From the NCBI RefSeq assembly GCF_011388215.1, contig NZ_CP049989.1, forward strand, positions 930,001 to 994,000: a stretch of DNA of 64,000 bases. Reading direction: 5' to 3'. A model generated the notes under the pieces. The model worked only from the letters and a program-made list of their open reading frames with translations, had not been told where the DNA came from and did no database searches. This DNA comes from Hydrogenophaga crocea (GTDB taxonomy: Bacteria; Pseudomonadota; Gammaproteobacteria; Burkholderiales; Burkholderiaceae_C). Position numbers and translations under genes: made by a program. This document shows, piece after piece, positions 38,664-47,006 of the stretch (the stretch's first letter is position 1; every line of letters begins with the position of its first letter).

Positions 38664-40015
38664 GGCGCCGGCTCGCCCACGGTTTGCTTGTCGCTCAGGG
38701 TGGGGCGCTGGCTGCGCCGCATCAGCCAGCGCACGCCGACCATGTCGACCAGCCCCACCCACAGCCGGTTCCAGGCGGTGTACTTGGAGATGCCCGCGCG
38801 GCGCGGCCGGTGGTTCACCGGCACCACCGACACGCGCCCGCCGATGCGCTGCACCAGCGCGGGCAGGAAGCGGTGCATGTGGTCGAAGTAGGGCAGGCTG
38901 AGCCAGGTCTGGCGCGGGATGAGCTTGAGACCGCAGCCGGTGTCGGGCACGCCGTCGTCGAGCACGCACCGGCGCACCGCGTTGGCGATGCGCGACTGCA
39001 GCTTCTTCCAGCGCGTGTCCTGGCGGTGGCGGCGGTGGCCCGCGACGCAGAAATCGGGGCCGCCGCTCAGGAGCCGGCGGGCCTCGGCGATCAGCGCGGG
39101 GATGTCGGCCGGGTCGTTCTGGCCGTCGCCGTCGATGGTCACCAGGAAGCGCCCGTTCGCGTGCCGGGCCGCGGTGAGCAGCGCGGTGCTCTGGCCGCAA
39201 CTGTGCGCGTGGCGCAGCAACTGGCCGCGCACGCCGCTGCGCCGGCATTGTTCGAGGAAGACCTCGCCGGTGGCGTCGCGGCTGCCATCGTCGACCAGCA
39301 CCACCTCGAAGCCGATGTGGGGGTTGAGGGCGGCGGCGATCTCGGCCACCAGCGGGCCGATGTTGTCGGCCTCGTCTTTGGCGGGGATGAGGACGGAGAC
39401 TTCCAGGGACGTGCCAGTCATGGGCGTGCTCCTCGGGATGGCGGTGGGGACGGTGGCGGCGGCCAGGGGCGCGCCGGGAAACCAGGGAGGCAGGGCCGCG
39501 GGCGCTGCGGCGCGGGGGCGCGGGGCCAGCGCGAAGGCGCTCAACGCCCCCACCCCGATGCCCGCGAACACGTCGAGCGGAAAGTGCAGGCCCAGGGCCA
39601 CGCGGCTCCAGGCCACGGCCGCGGCCAGGCCCAGGGCGGCCAGCGCGAGCCAGCGGCGTGGGGCCGTCAGCAGCGCGGCCGCGCCGAGCGCCGCGGCCAC
39701 CGTGGCGTGCATGCTGGGCCAGGTGGACGAGCTGCCGTGCGGCGCCCACTGCGTGCCCAGGCCCAGCGCGGCGGGCCGGGGCATGGGCCAGGCCGCCTGC
39801 AGGCCCCGGGCCAGCAGCCAGGCCAGGGCCATGGCGAGCAGCATGTGCCGCGCGGCCGTGCGCCAGGGGCCGCCGGCCAGCGCCAGCGCGGCGATCGCCG
39901 CGCCCGCGACCCAGGGCAGGCTGTCGCTGGCCAGCCGCGCCAGCAGCACCAGGGCCGGCGGCGCAGACGGCGGCAGGTTCCACCAGGGCAATAGAAAGGC
40001 GTTGATCGCGTCCAT
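38660..40015 (-). CDS. Fusion of PAP2 phosphatase and GT2 (Dpm1-like) glycosyltransferase
   Basis: One 451-codon frame with two complete domains. Residues 1-165 form a membrane PAP2 phosphatase: MPRP near 78-81, PSMH at 100-103 and SRVALGLHFPLD near 137-148. Residues 199-450 form a soluble GT2 transferase: PAKDEADNIGPLV, VDDGSRDATGE, IDGDGQNDPADI (metal/sugar site), DTGCGLKLI. About 34 Ala/Pro-rich residues link them. At the junction an ATG (39421) has GAGGAG 7 bases upstream, so free GT2 may also be made. Likely roles are undecaprenyl-pyrophosphate recycling and polyprenyl-phosphate sugar synthesis. Confidence 0.85.
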   Translation of the reverse strand: MDAINAFLLPWWNLPPSAPPALVLLARLASDSLPWVAGAAIAALALAGGPWRTAARHMLLAMALAWLLARGLQAAWPMPRPAALGLGTQWAPHGSSSTWPSMHATVAAALGAAALLTAPRRWLALAALGLAAAVAWSRVALGLHFPLDVFAGIGVGALSAFALAPRPRAAAPAALPPWFPGAPLAAATVPTAIPRSTPMTGTSLEVSVLIPAKDEADNIGPLVAEIAAALNPHIGFEVVLVDDGSRDATGEVFLEQCRRSGVRGQLLRHAHSCGQSTALLTAARHANGRFLVTIDGDGQNDPADIPALIAEARRLLSGGPDFCVAGHRRHRQDTRWKKLQSRIANAVRRCVLDDGVPDTGCGLKLIPRQTWLSLPYFDHMHRFLPALVQRIGGRVSVVPVNHRPRRAGISKYTAWNRLWVGLVDMVGVRWLMRRSQRPTLSDKQTVGEPAP

Positions 40016-40074
40016 GGAAGGCGCCTGCGCGAGAGGCGGGCGGGCTTGCGGGCAGGGCAAGCCGGCGATCAGAA

Positions 40075-40109
40075 CGGGCCCGGATTAACTGGGCATTAGT
40101 CCGGGCCCG
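40075..40109. repeat. Inverted repeat between the duplicated-domain gene and the PAP2-GT2 gene
   Basis: CGGGCCCGGA and TCCGGGCCCG form a perfect 10-base stem around a 15-base AT-richer loop. It lies 10 bases after the stop of the upstream minus-strand gene and 59 bases before the PAP2-GT2 start. There is no T run; it may be a weak terminator or an operator. Confidence 0.55.
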
Positions 40110-40119
40110 CGGGGCGTGG

Positions 40120-41094
40120 TCAGGCCGGGGGGGCCTCGCCTTCGAGCACCAGCCGCACCTCGTGGCGCGCCACCGCCTTCAACAGCAGGTCCGGATCGGT
40201 GATGCCTTGTGCCCAGGCCTCGTGCAGGGCGCTAAGGATGGCCTGGCCGTCGGTGTTCGCCAGGGTCTCGCCAATGGCCATGTGGTCAACGAGGCTCAGG
40301 GCGCACCCGAACAGGACTTCCGTGTGCTTTTTGGACCACATGTCTGCGCCGCTCAGGGGGCCCGCGGTGACCACCGCCAGCACGGCCAGTTCTGCGGCCG
40401 CCTGCCGCTTGGCCGAGCGCTGGCCCACGCCCACGTGCGAGGCGAGCAGGGCGGTCTGCAGGCGCTTTGCCAGCGGCTCGGACGCCTTCGCCTTCGCGGG
40501 CGCAAAGGCGGCGGATCGCATGACCCGCCGCAGGTTGTCGACCGGATGGCCCTCGACCACATCCTTTTCCATCCAGGCCCGGGTCAGCACCTCAGAGGGT
40601 TGGATGGCGTGGTGCTGGATGGCGGTTTCGGCGTACCAGCGCATCTCCTTCAGGACCCAGTCGGCCTTGAGTTGGGCCAGATCGCTCGCCGAGGTCTGCA
40701 TGAGCTCGACCGCGCAGGCGTACAGGCGCTCGCGAACGCGGCGCTTGCTCAGGACACCTTCCTGTTGGTCGAGGGGCGCCGTCTTGATGGCCATCATGGC
40801 CAGCATGGCCGCGGCCCGGGCCTGTTTGAGGGTCTGGGGCCGACCTGCGATGCGCTGCTGGGCGAGCTGCCTCACGTCGCCGAGCATGGCCCGGTATTCG
40901 CGGCGGCACAGGCGCAGATCGGCCCAGGCCTGCTGCAGGGATGTGGCTTCGCACGGGAGCCGCCGCAGCAGCGCGGGCAGGTAGGACATCGGCGGGCGGG
41001 CCGGCCGGGCGGGCGCGGCGTTTGGCGCCGGTCGCGGCGCCGGGTGGGCCGCGGGAATGGAGGCCGGGTATTGGTTTGCGGAAAGCTTGTTCAT
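40120..41094 (-). CDS. Unrecognised cytosolic protein with an internal duplication
   Basis: A 324-residue protein I cannot assign. An Ala/Pro-rich N-terminus (residues 1-38) precedes a helical region. Residues about 90-174 and 228-310 align as two copies of one ~80-residue unit: AAAMLAMMAIKTAPL versus AAAELAVLAVVTAGPL, LYACAVELM versus LFGCALSLV, and QPSEVLTRA versus DPDLLLKAV. No signal peptide, membrane helix or catalytic motif is seen. Sampled lines are 58-63% GC, below the neighbourhood. The ATG at 41094 lacks a clear Shine-Dalgarno sequence. Confidence 0.65.
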   Translation of the reverse strand: MNKLSANQYPASIPAAHPAPRPAPNAAPARPARPPMSYLPALLRRLPCEATSLQQAWADLRLCRREYRAMLGDVRQLAQQRIAGRPQTLKQARAAAMLAMMAIKTAPLDQQEGVLSKRRVRERLYACAVELMQTSASDLAQLKADWVLKEMRWYAETAIQHHAIQPSEVLTRAWMEKDVVEGHPVDNLRRVMRSAAFAPAKAKASEPLAKRLQTALLASHVGVGQRSAKRQAAAELAVLAVVTAGPLSGADMWSKKHTEVLFGCALSLVDHMAIGETLANTDGQAILSALHEAWAQGITDPDLLLKAVARHEVRLVLEGEAPPA

Positions 41095-41219
41095 GGGCAA
41101 GGGGGTAGAGGCTTGGCCAGGGATGGCGCGAGCAGGCCGTGGGTGGTCGGTTCGCGCGGCCTGTTCCCCGGGTCGGCCACCCGTCTGCGCGCCCTCGGCA
41201 AAACAGCCGGTCCGCCGCC

Positions 41220-41720
41220 TCAGTAGGTGATGGTCAGCACCACCGTGTCGCCGTAGCTGCCCGCCGGCACCACCTGGTTGGCGGGGATGCGCGCGTAGAC
41301 CGTGTGGTTCTTCGCCCCTGCCAGGCAGACCACGCCCAGCCCCAGCAGGTTGGTGCTGATGTTGCCGCCCACCCCGGGCCCGCCTGCGCCGCCGTCGCCC
41401 CAGGCGCTCTGGCGGTTGCTGTCGCTGTAGAGGCCGTAGCCCAGGCGGCCGCTGCCGGCGGCCATCTGGCGGTTGCCGGGGCTGCCGTTGCTGCCGCTGG
41501 AGAGCGTGAGCGTGTAGCTCACGCTGCAGGCGAGCAGCAGGTAGGTGGGGGTGCAGGTCACGGTGACGCCGGCCTGGCTGTCCACGCGCGCGCCGCCCGG
41601 CGAGGTGTAGGCGCCGAAGGCCAGCGGCGTGGCCGCGACGCTGCAGGTGTGGGCCTGTGCGCCCGTGTGCAGGGCCAGCCAGAGCAGGGGCAGGGCAAGC
41701 CAGCGCAGCGCGGGGGTCAT
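41220..41720 (-). CDS. SCPU-domain pilus subunit, probable tip
   Basis: A 166-residue exported protein with a signal peptide (LALPLLWLALHTGAQA) and one spore-coat-U domain (HTCSVAATPLAFGAY ... YGLYSDSNRQSAWGD ... GSYGDTVVLTITY). The last strand TVVLTITY is typical of these Ig-like subunits. It is last in the operon, after the usher, the position of the tip adhesin CsuE in Csu pili, but it is single-domain and much shorter than CsuE. Its ATG overlaps the usher stop. Confidence 0.82.
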   Translation of the reverse strand: MTPALRWLALPLLWLALHTGAQAHTCSVAATPLAFGAYTSPGGARVDSQAGVTVTCTPTYLLLACSVSYTLTLSSGSNGSPGNRQMAAGSGRLGYGLYSDSNRQSAWGDGGAGGPGVGGNISTNLLGLGVVCLAGAKNHTVYARIPANQVVPAGSYGDTVVLTITY

Positions 41721-44017
41721 GAGGGCAGCTCCGGGGTGCAGGTGAGCGGGCCGAGGGTGGCCATGGGCAGATCCTCGGGCAGGGTGAACTTCAGGTGGCA
41801 CAGGCCCTGCGGGCCTTCGATGCGCAGCACGTTCTGCGCCGCGGCGTCGGCGATCCAGACCTGGCCGCCGTGGCCGAAGGGCGCGCCGGCCGAGCCTTCG
41901 TCGCCCAGGCGCGTGGCGCGCGAGCCGGCGGCCACGTAGGCGCCATCGGGCCGCAGCACCACCAGCAGCGCCGAGCGCGTGCGCTGCGCCGGAAAGCGCA
42001 CGCGCACCGCGGTCTGGGCCGGTGCGCGCACGTTGAGCGTGGGCACGGTCACGGCCACGTCCAGCGGCAGCACGTCGGCGGCGATGCCCACGGTGTTGTC
42101 CTGCCAGGGCAGCAGGCCCCAGACCCAGGCGTGGCCGCGGGCGTCGGTCACGGCCACGTCGCGGTGGTTGAGCTGCACGCCCACGCCGGGCAGGCCGTCG
42201 AGCTCCACGCGCGCGGCCGCGGTGTCGCCCAGCGGCCGGCCGATCACGGGCGCGCCGCCGAACCACAGCACACCGCCCTGCGCGGTGGCGCGCCAATGGG
42301 TGGACGGGTCGTCGCGCCAGCGCGCGGCCTGCAGCTCGACCCGGCCGGCCTCGCCGAGCCAGCTCAGGCCGGCCAGGCCGCGCAGCGCGTCGTTGCCGCC
42401 CTGCAGGCGCCAGCCCAGGCCGCCCGTGGTGGCTTCGTTGCGTTGCGCCTGCGCGGTCAGGCCGGGCTGGTCGCCACCCTGCACGCGCACCGCCACCGAG
42501 GTGCGCGGGTCGAGCGCGCGCGTGAACAGCACGGCCACGCTGGTGCTGCCCTCGCGCCGGAACAGGCTTGCGCCCATGTGCCACTGCGCGCCCAGGCGGC
42601 GCTGCACGCCGGCGGTGAGCACGCGGGCGGGGCGGTCGAAGGCGTCGCGCTGCCAGATGGCGCCGCCCGACACGGTGGTCTGGCCGATCGAGGTGCCCGC
42701 GAACAGGCCGACGCGCCGGCGCGGCAGCGCGCTGCCGTCGAGCAGCCGGAAGTGCGCGCCGTTGGCTTCGGCCGTGAGGTTGAGGGTGCCGCGCCGCTCG
42801 ATGCGTTCGAAGCCGAGCACGGTGCGCTGGCCACGGCCCAGGCCCTCGGTGTCGCTGGTGGCGACCTGGGCGCTGAACACGCCCAGGCGCGCCGGCACCC
42901 AGTGCAGGCCGGCGCTCGCGGTGCGCGCGTGGCGCGCGAGTTCGGCGCGCCCGAGCAGGGTGAGGTCGTTGCTCAGGCCATGGCGCAGGGCGCCGGCGAC
43001 GAAGCCGTCGCGGTAGGTGTCGGCACTGGTGGCATAGCCGCGGCGCAGCACGCCGGCCTCGGCGCAGCCATCGGACAAGCCCTCGCGCAGCAGGCGCGGG
43101 CTCACGTAGTACGGCACGGTCTGCACCTGCTCGACGCCGAGCACGTCGCGCTGCACCACGCGGATCTCGCCCGCGCCGGTCACGCCGGGCAGGGCGTCGA
43201 GCGTGTAGCGGCCCGGGCCCACGCTGGCCGTGCCCGCGGCGCGGCCGTTGACCAGCAGGTCCACGCCGCTGGGCACCTGGGCGCTGCCTTGCACCGCGGG
43301 CAGGGGCTGGGTGATCAGGTCGGGGCGCAGCGCGAAGTCGGTGCCGTGCTGCACGCCGGCAAAGCGCAGCGCGGGCGCGAGCTCACCCCCGCAGGTGATG
43401 CTGTCGCCCACGGTGGTGCGGCGCAGTCCCTGCGGGTCGGCGTGGGTCCAGGCGGTGTCCAGGCGCTGCCAGCGCGGCAGGTTTTGCAGATCGGCGCCGC
43501 TGCGCAGCACGCCGCTGCTGCGCAGCAGGCCACCTGCGCTCCAGCCGAAGGCGCGCAGGTCGAGCAGGGTGGCGTGGCGGCTGCCGCCGCGGTCGGACTC
43601 GAGGTTGCTCGAGTAGTCGAGCGCCACGCCGGGCAGCGGCTCCACGATGGGCGTGCGGGTCGCGGGCGTGCCGTCCATCTGCAGCCGCTGGGGTTCGAAG
43701 TCGGCGATCGGCGCGTCGAGCACCAGGCGCTGCGCGGCGACGTCGAACAGCGGGTTCCAGGCGTCCAGGCGGTGGTGGGCGGCGCCCTCGATCCAGCGCG
43801 GCGCATCGACCGGGCGCAGCCGCCACTGCTGCAGCACCGCCCGCGGTGCGTACCAGGCGCCGGCCTCTTCCATCAGCGGCGCGTAGGTGTCCACGCGCTG
43901 GCCATTGAGCCAGACCTCGATCAGGCGCGGCGCGGGCTGCGCGTGCACCGCGGCCGGCCCCAGCAGGGCAAGCCACAGCAGCAGGCGCCACAGGCCCTCA
44001 GAGCGGCGACGGCGCAT
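41717..44017 (-). CDS. Outer-membrane fimbrial usher of the archaic (Csu-like) type
   Basis: A 766-residue usher with a signal peptide (LWRLLLWLALLGPAAVHA), an N-terminal chaperone-binding domain (APRLIEVWLNGQRVDTYAPL) and a long beta-barrel region with the usher signature segments GVALDYSSNLES, TWTHADPQGLRRTTVGDSI-like and PSGVDLLVNGRAAGT (plug region). C-terminal Ig-like domains follow. It secretes and polymerises subunits delivered by the chaperone. The start is uncertain: ATG 44017 overlaps the chaperone gene by 20 bases; ATG 44044 is also possible. Confidence 0.9.
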   Translation of the reverse strand: MRRRRSEGLWRLLLWLALLGPAAVHAQPAPRLIEVWLNGQRVDTYAPLMEEAGAWYAPRAVLQQWRLRPVDAPRWIEGAAHHRLDAWNPLFDVAAQRLVLDAPIADFEPQRLQMDGTPATRTPIVEPLPGVALDYSSNLESDRGGSRHATLLDLRAFGWSAGGLLRSSGVLRSGADLQNLPRWQRLDTAWTHADPQGLRRTTVGDSITCGGELAPALRFAGVQHGTDFALRPDLITQPLPAVQGSAQVPSGVDLLVNGRAAGTASVGPGRYTLDALPGVTGAGEIRVVQRDVLGVEQVQTVPYYVSPRLLREGLSDGCAEAGVLRRGYATSADTYRDGFVAGALRHGLSNDLTLLGRAELARHARTASAGLHWVPARLGVFSAQVATSDTEGLGRGQRTVLGFERIERRGTLNLTAEANGAHFRLLDGSALPRRRVGLFAGTSIGQTTVSGGAIWQRDAFDRPARVLTAGVQRRLGAQWHMGASLFRREGSTSVAVLFTRALDPRTSVAVRVQGGDQPGLTAQAQRNEATTGGLGWRLQGGNDALRGLAGLSWLGEAGRVELQAARWRDDPSTHWRATAQGGVLWFGGAPVIGRPLGDTAAARVELDGLPGVGVQLNHRDVAVTDARGHAWVWGLLPWQDNTVGIAADVLPLDVAVTVPTLNVRAPAQTAVRVRFPAQRTRSALLVVLRPDGAYVAAGSRATRLGDEGSAGAPFGHGGQVWIADAAAQNVLRIEGPQGLCHLKFTLPEDLPMATLGPLTCTPELPS

Positions 44018-44693
44018 CGAGCGCCCCGGCCAGCGGGCCGGCATCGCTGTCGGCTTCCCAGCGCAGCGCGCCCGGTGTCCAGCCCGCGGGCAGCGCCCAG
44101 CGGCACAGGCCGGCGGGCAGGGCGTAACACGGGCCCAGCGTGGCCTGGCGGCCGTCGGAGGCGGTGAGCTTGAGCGCGCGCACCTGCAGGTGGCGCAGGC
44201 CGCTGTTGCGCAGCTCCACGCCGTTCTCGCCCAGCTTCCAGTGCGGCTGCGGGCCGGGCGTGCCGGCGCCCGTGACGAAGACCGGCAGGCTCACGCGCAT
44301 GAGCAGCTGCACGCCGCTTTCGAGCAGTTCGGGCGTGGCGACCTGGGTGAGCCAGAGGCGGTAGCTGCGCTCCACGCCGGCCTCCACCGGGCCGCGCAGG
44401 CCCACGCGCACCACCTGCGAGGCGCCCGGGGCGATCTCGAGGATGGGCGGGTTCACGATCAGCGCGGTCGAGGGGCGCAGCTCGTCGCCGGCCTCGGCAG
44501 GCTGCGACCAGTCGAACACCTCGGCCTGCAGCAGCAGCGGACGCGGCGTGGGGTTGTGCACCATGAGCTGGGTGGCGGCGGCGCGGCTGCCCAGGTCGAC
44601 GCGCACCGGGCGCACCTGGAAGGCCTGTGCGCTCTGCGCGAACAGCAGCCCCGCGAGGGCGGCGATATGGGCAGCGATGAGGGCGGCGCGCAT
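43998..44693 (-). CDS. Periplasmic pilus chaperone, PapD/CsuC-like
   Basis: A 231-residue periplasmic chaperone with a signal peptide (ALIAAHIAALAGLLFAQSAQA). The N-terminal Ig domain has QVRPVRVDLGSRAAATQLMVHNP and the family acidic/Arg region ILEIAPGASQVVRVGL followed by YRLWLTQV. It caps SCPU subunits by donor-strand complementation and takes them to the usher. It sits between the major subunit and usher genes, eight bases after the subunit stop. Confidence 0.9.
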   Translation of the reverse strand: MRAALIAAHIAALAGLLFAQSAQAFQVRPVRVDLGSRAAATQLMVHNPTPRPLLLQAEVFDWSQPAEAGDELRPSTALIVNPPILEIAPGASQVVRVGLRGPVEAGVERSYRLWLTQVATPELLESGVQLLMRVSLPVFVTGAGTPGPQPHWKLGENGVELRNSGLRHLQVRALKLTASDGRQATLGPCYALPAGLCRWALPAGWTPGALRWEADSDAGPLAGALDAPSPL

Positions 44694-44701
44694 GGCCGGC
44701 C

Positions 44702-45214
44702 TCAGTAGGTGGCGGTGACGGTGATGGTGTCGAGGTAGACACCCACCGTGGCCGTGGCGCTCGAGGGCACGCGGCCGTAGACCGTGAAACTCTGCGACAG
44801 GCCGGTGCCGGTGGACGCCACGGTCGACGAGCCGCCCGTGCCGTCGCCCCAGGGCTGGGTGCGGCCGGCGTCGCGGTACAGGCCGTAGACCAGGGTGTCG
44901 GCGCCGCTGGTCATGCGGCGCTGGGTCATGGTGGCGCCGGTGCCGGTGCCGGCGCTCAGCGAGAGGGTGTAGGGCGTGCCCACGGTGCAGATGGCCGTCA
45001 CGTTCACGCTGCCGTCGGACTGGTTGCCGGGCGTGACGATGCCGAAGGCCAGTGCGCCGCCGCCGATCACGGTGCAGGCGGGCAGCACGGTGGCGGTGAC
45101 GGTGAACGTGGCGCTGCTCTGGGCCCAGGCGGGCAGGGCGAGCAGGGCCAGCAGGGGCGGCAGTGCCAGGCGGCGGGCCAGGCGGCGGGTGGGGCGAACG
45201 GTGCGCTTGAACAT
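44702..45214 (-). CDS. SCPU-domain pilus subunit, probable major subunit
   Basis: A 170-residue exported protein with a signal peptide (LALPPLLALLALPAWAQS) and an SCPU domain: TVTATVLPACTVIGGGALAFG, VYGLYRDAGRTQPWGDG and the C-terminal strand VYLDTITVTATY. AAGGAGG, an unusually strong ribosome binding site, lies 6 bases before the ATG, as expected for an abundant structural subunit. It is the first gene of the four-gene pilus operon. A paired CTGCGGG/CCCGCAG repeat (45313-45354) lies in the 159-base gap upstream. Confidence 0.85.
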   Translation of the reverse strand: MFKRTVRPTRRLARRLALPPLLALLALPAWAQSSATFTVTATVLPACTVIGGGALAFGIVTPGNQSDGSVNVTAICTVGTPYTLSLSAGTGTGATMTQRRMTSGADTLVYGLYRDAGRTQPWGDGTGGSSTVASTGTGLSQSFTVYGRVPSSATATVGVYLDTITVTATY

Positions 45215-45373
45215 CGGATCCTCCTTGTGGGTCGGCGTCCAGGCCATGCGTGGCCGGGTGCTGCCGTCACTGTCGGCGATCCGTGAGCGTTTGTTGAGGG
45301 CGTTCGGCCCCTCTGCGGGCGCTCCCCGCGGGCGGTGTCCAGCATTCCCCGCAGGGCCGTGGCCGGGGTTTCC

Positions 45374-45856
45374 TCAGCCCGCCTGGCGCAGTGCCTCGGT
45401 GCGCGCCGCGTAGTCCTGGCGCAGCTGCTTGCGCACCAAGGCCGCGTCGTGGCGGCGGCGCTCGTCGGGCGTGAAGGGGCGCAGCGGCGGCACGGCCACG
45501 GGCTTGCCGTCGTCGTCGACCGCGACCATGGTGAAGAAGCAGCTGTTGGCGTGCCGCACCACCTGCGTGCGGATGTTCTCGGCCACCACCTTGATGCCGA
45601 TCTCCATCGAGCTGCGGCCGGTGTGGTTCACCGAGGCCAGGAAGGTCACGAGCTCGCCCACGTGGATGGGCTGGCGGAACATCACCTGGTCGACCGAGAG
45701 CGTGACCACGTAGCGCCCGGCGTAGCGGCTGGCGCAGGCGTACGCCACCTGGTCGAGCAGCTTGAGCACGGTGCCGCCGTGCACGTTGCCCGAGAAGTTG
45801 GCCATGTCGGGCGTCATGAGCACGGTCATGCTCAGCTGGTGGGCGGGGAGGTCCAT
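45374..45856 (-). CDS. Acyl-CoA thioesterase, hotdog fold (YciA-like)
   Basis: A 160-residue hotdog-fold thioesterase. The family core is visible: MTPDMANFSGNVHGGTVLKLLDQVAYACASRYAG covers the central helix and catalytic Asp region (N and D of NFSGNVHGG...LLDQ), followed by VMFRQPIHVGELVTFLASV. It should hydrolyse acyl-CoA to free acid and CoA. The ATG at 45856 is preferred to an upstream GTG in a Ser/Pro-rich extension. It follows mrpG after 48 bases on the same strand but is functionally unrelated. Confidence 0.87.
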   Translation of the reverse strand: MDLPAHQLSMTVLMTPDMANFSGNVHGGTVLKLLDQVAYACASRYAGRYVVTLSVDQVMFRQPIHVGELVTFLASVNHTGRSSMEIGIKVVAENIRTQVVRHANSCFFTMVAVDDDGKPVAVPPLRPFTPDERRRHDAALVRKQLRQDYAARTEALRQAG

Positions 45857-45904
45857 GGGGGCGTTGGCGGGCTGCGAAGGGCTGGGACTGTACACGCGGC
45901 CCGC

Positions 45905-46246
45905 TCAGTGCGGCCCGCGCAGCGGCGGCGGCAGCGCGTCGCCGGCCTGGCGGCGGCGAAACAGCGCGGCGCGCGCGAGCACGATGGTGGTCACCGGCGC
46001 GGTGATGGACAGCACGATGATGATCAGCCACACGTGCAGCGACAGCCCGTGGCCGCGCGTGCTGAAGTGCAGGATGGACGCGAGCGTGACGATCCACGCG
46101 CCCAGCGTGGACGCCAGCGCCGGCGCGTGCATGCGCGAGAAGAAATCGGGCAGGCGGCGCAGACCCAGCGCGGCCAGCAGCACCACGACACCGCTGGCCA
46201 GCAGCAGCAGGCCCACGGCGATTTCGGACCAGGGCGGCAGCGTCAT
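45905..46246 (-). CDS. mrpG: Mrp antiporter subunit G (operon 1)
   Basis: A 113-residue membrane protein with three helices and the MrpG signature LRRLPDFFSRMHAPALASTLG near residues 29-49. It is the last subunit of Mrp operon 1 and overlaps mrpF by four bases. Mrp complexes exchange Na+ (or K+, Li+) for protons and need all subunits; MrpG is a small scaffold subunit. Unlike its counterpart at 54862-55698 it has no extra domain. Confidence 0.92.
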   Translation of the reverse strand: MTLPPWSEIAVGLLLLASGVVVLLAALGLRRLPDFFSRMHAPALASTLGAWIVTLASILHFSTRGHGLSLHVWLIIIVLSITAPVTTIVLARAALFRRRQAGDALPPPLRGPH

Positions 46247-46521
46247 TCAATCACCTCGCCGCGCAGCAGGAACTTGGCCAGCGCCACCGAGCCGATGAAG
46301 CCGAACAGCACCATCAGCAGCGCGCCCTCGAAGTACATCTCGCTGTCGTAGCGGATGGCGAGCACGAGCATGACCAGCATGCCCACGACGTACATGAAGT
46401 CGACCGCGAGCACGCGGTCCTGCGCGCTCGGGCCCTTGAAGAGGCGCATCAGGCCGATGCCCATGGCGACGAGGTAGAGCACCAGCGTCGCGCCGATCGC
46501 GATCGAGAGGAAAGGGCTCAT
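46243..46521 (-). CDS. mrpF: Mrp antiporter subunit F (operon 1)
   Basis: A 92-residue protein with three helices and the MrpF motif FKGPSAQDRVLAVDFMYVVGM near residues 28-48, including the conserved Asp residues. It ends ALAKFLLRGEVIE. Start and stop overlap mrpE and mrpG by four bases each. MrpF is an integral part of the Mrp complex; its length fits the family. Confidence 0.93.
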   Translation of the reverse strand: MSPFLSIAIGATLVLYLVAMGIGLMRLFKGPSAQDRVLAVDFMYVVGMLVMLVLAIRYDSEMYFEGALLMVLFGFIGSVALAKFLLRGEVIE

Positions 46522-47006
46522 CCGAAGATCTCCTGGAGCGGCCGCTCGTAGTCGGCCTTGAAATGGGCGATGAAGGCGGCTTCGTCGTCGAGGTCGAACA
46601 CGTGCAGCAGCAGTGCGCCGTTGTCGGGTGCGAGCTCGGTCCACACCGTGCCCGGCACCACCGCGGTGATCATGGCCAGCGCGGCCAGGCCGTGCGTGTC
46701 GCGCAGGTCGAGCGGCACCACCACGAAGCGGCCGCGCGGCGGCTCGCGGCGCAGGCGCACCACGCCCGCGGCCACCTGGATCGCCGACACCACCACGTCG
46801 CGGCCCACGCGCGCGATCAGTTGCGCCAGCGTGAGCCAGCGGCTCAGCGGGCCGGGCGTGGGCCGCAGCGGCGCCATCAGCAGCGGCGCCACGATGGCCA
46901 CGACCAGGCCCAGCAGCAGCTGGCCCGCGCTGGTGCTGCGGTTGAGCATGAGCCAGCCCAGGAATAGACCGAAGGACAGCCAGGGCGAAGGGATCAGGCG
47001 CTTCAT
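46518..47006 (-). CDS. mrpE: Mrp antiporter subunit E (operon 1)
   Basis: A 162-residue MrpE with two N-terminal hydrophobic segments (WLSFGLFLGWLMLN; QLLLGLVVAIVAPLLMAP) and the family core GLAALAMITAVVPGTVWTEL near residues 106-125, then the HVFDLDDE segment. Length is normal for MrpE, in contrast with the 110-residue version in operon 2. Overlaps with mrpD and mrpF are four bases. Confidence 0.92.
   Translation of the reverse strand: MKRLIPSPWLSFGLFLGWLMLNRSTSAGQLLLGLVVAIVAPLLMAPLRPTPGPLSRWLTLAQLIARVGRDVVVSAIQVAAGVVRLRREPPRGRFVVVPLDLRDTHGLAALAMITAVVPGTVWTELAPDNGALLLHVFDLDDEAAFIAHFKADYERPLQEIFG

Noticed and set aside
45313..45354. CTGCGGG/CCCGCAG inverted repeat considered as a terminator after the thioesterase gene.
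   Set aside because: The loop is 28 bases and no T run follows on the minus strand. In DNA this GC-rich such pairs are frequent.
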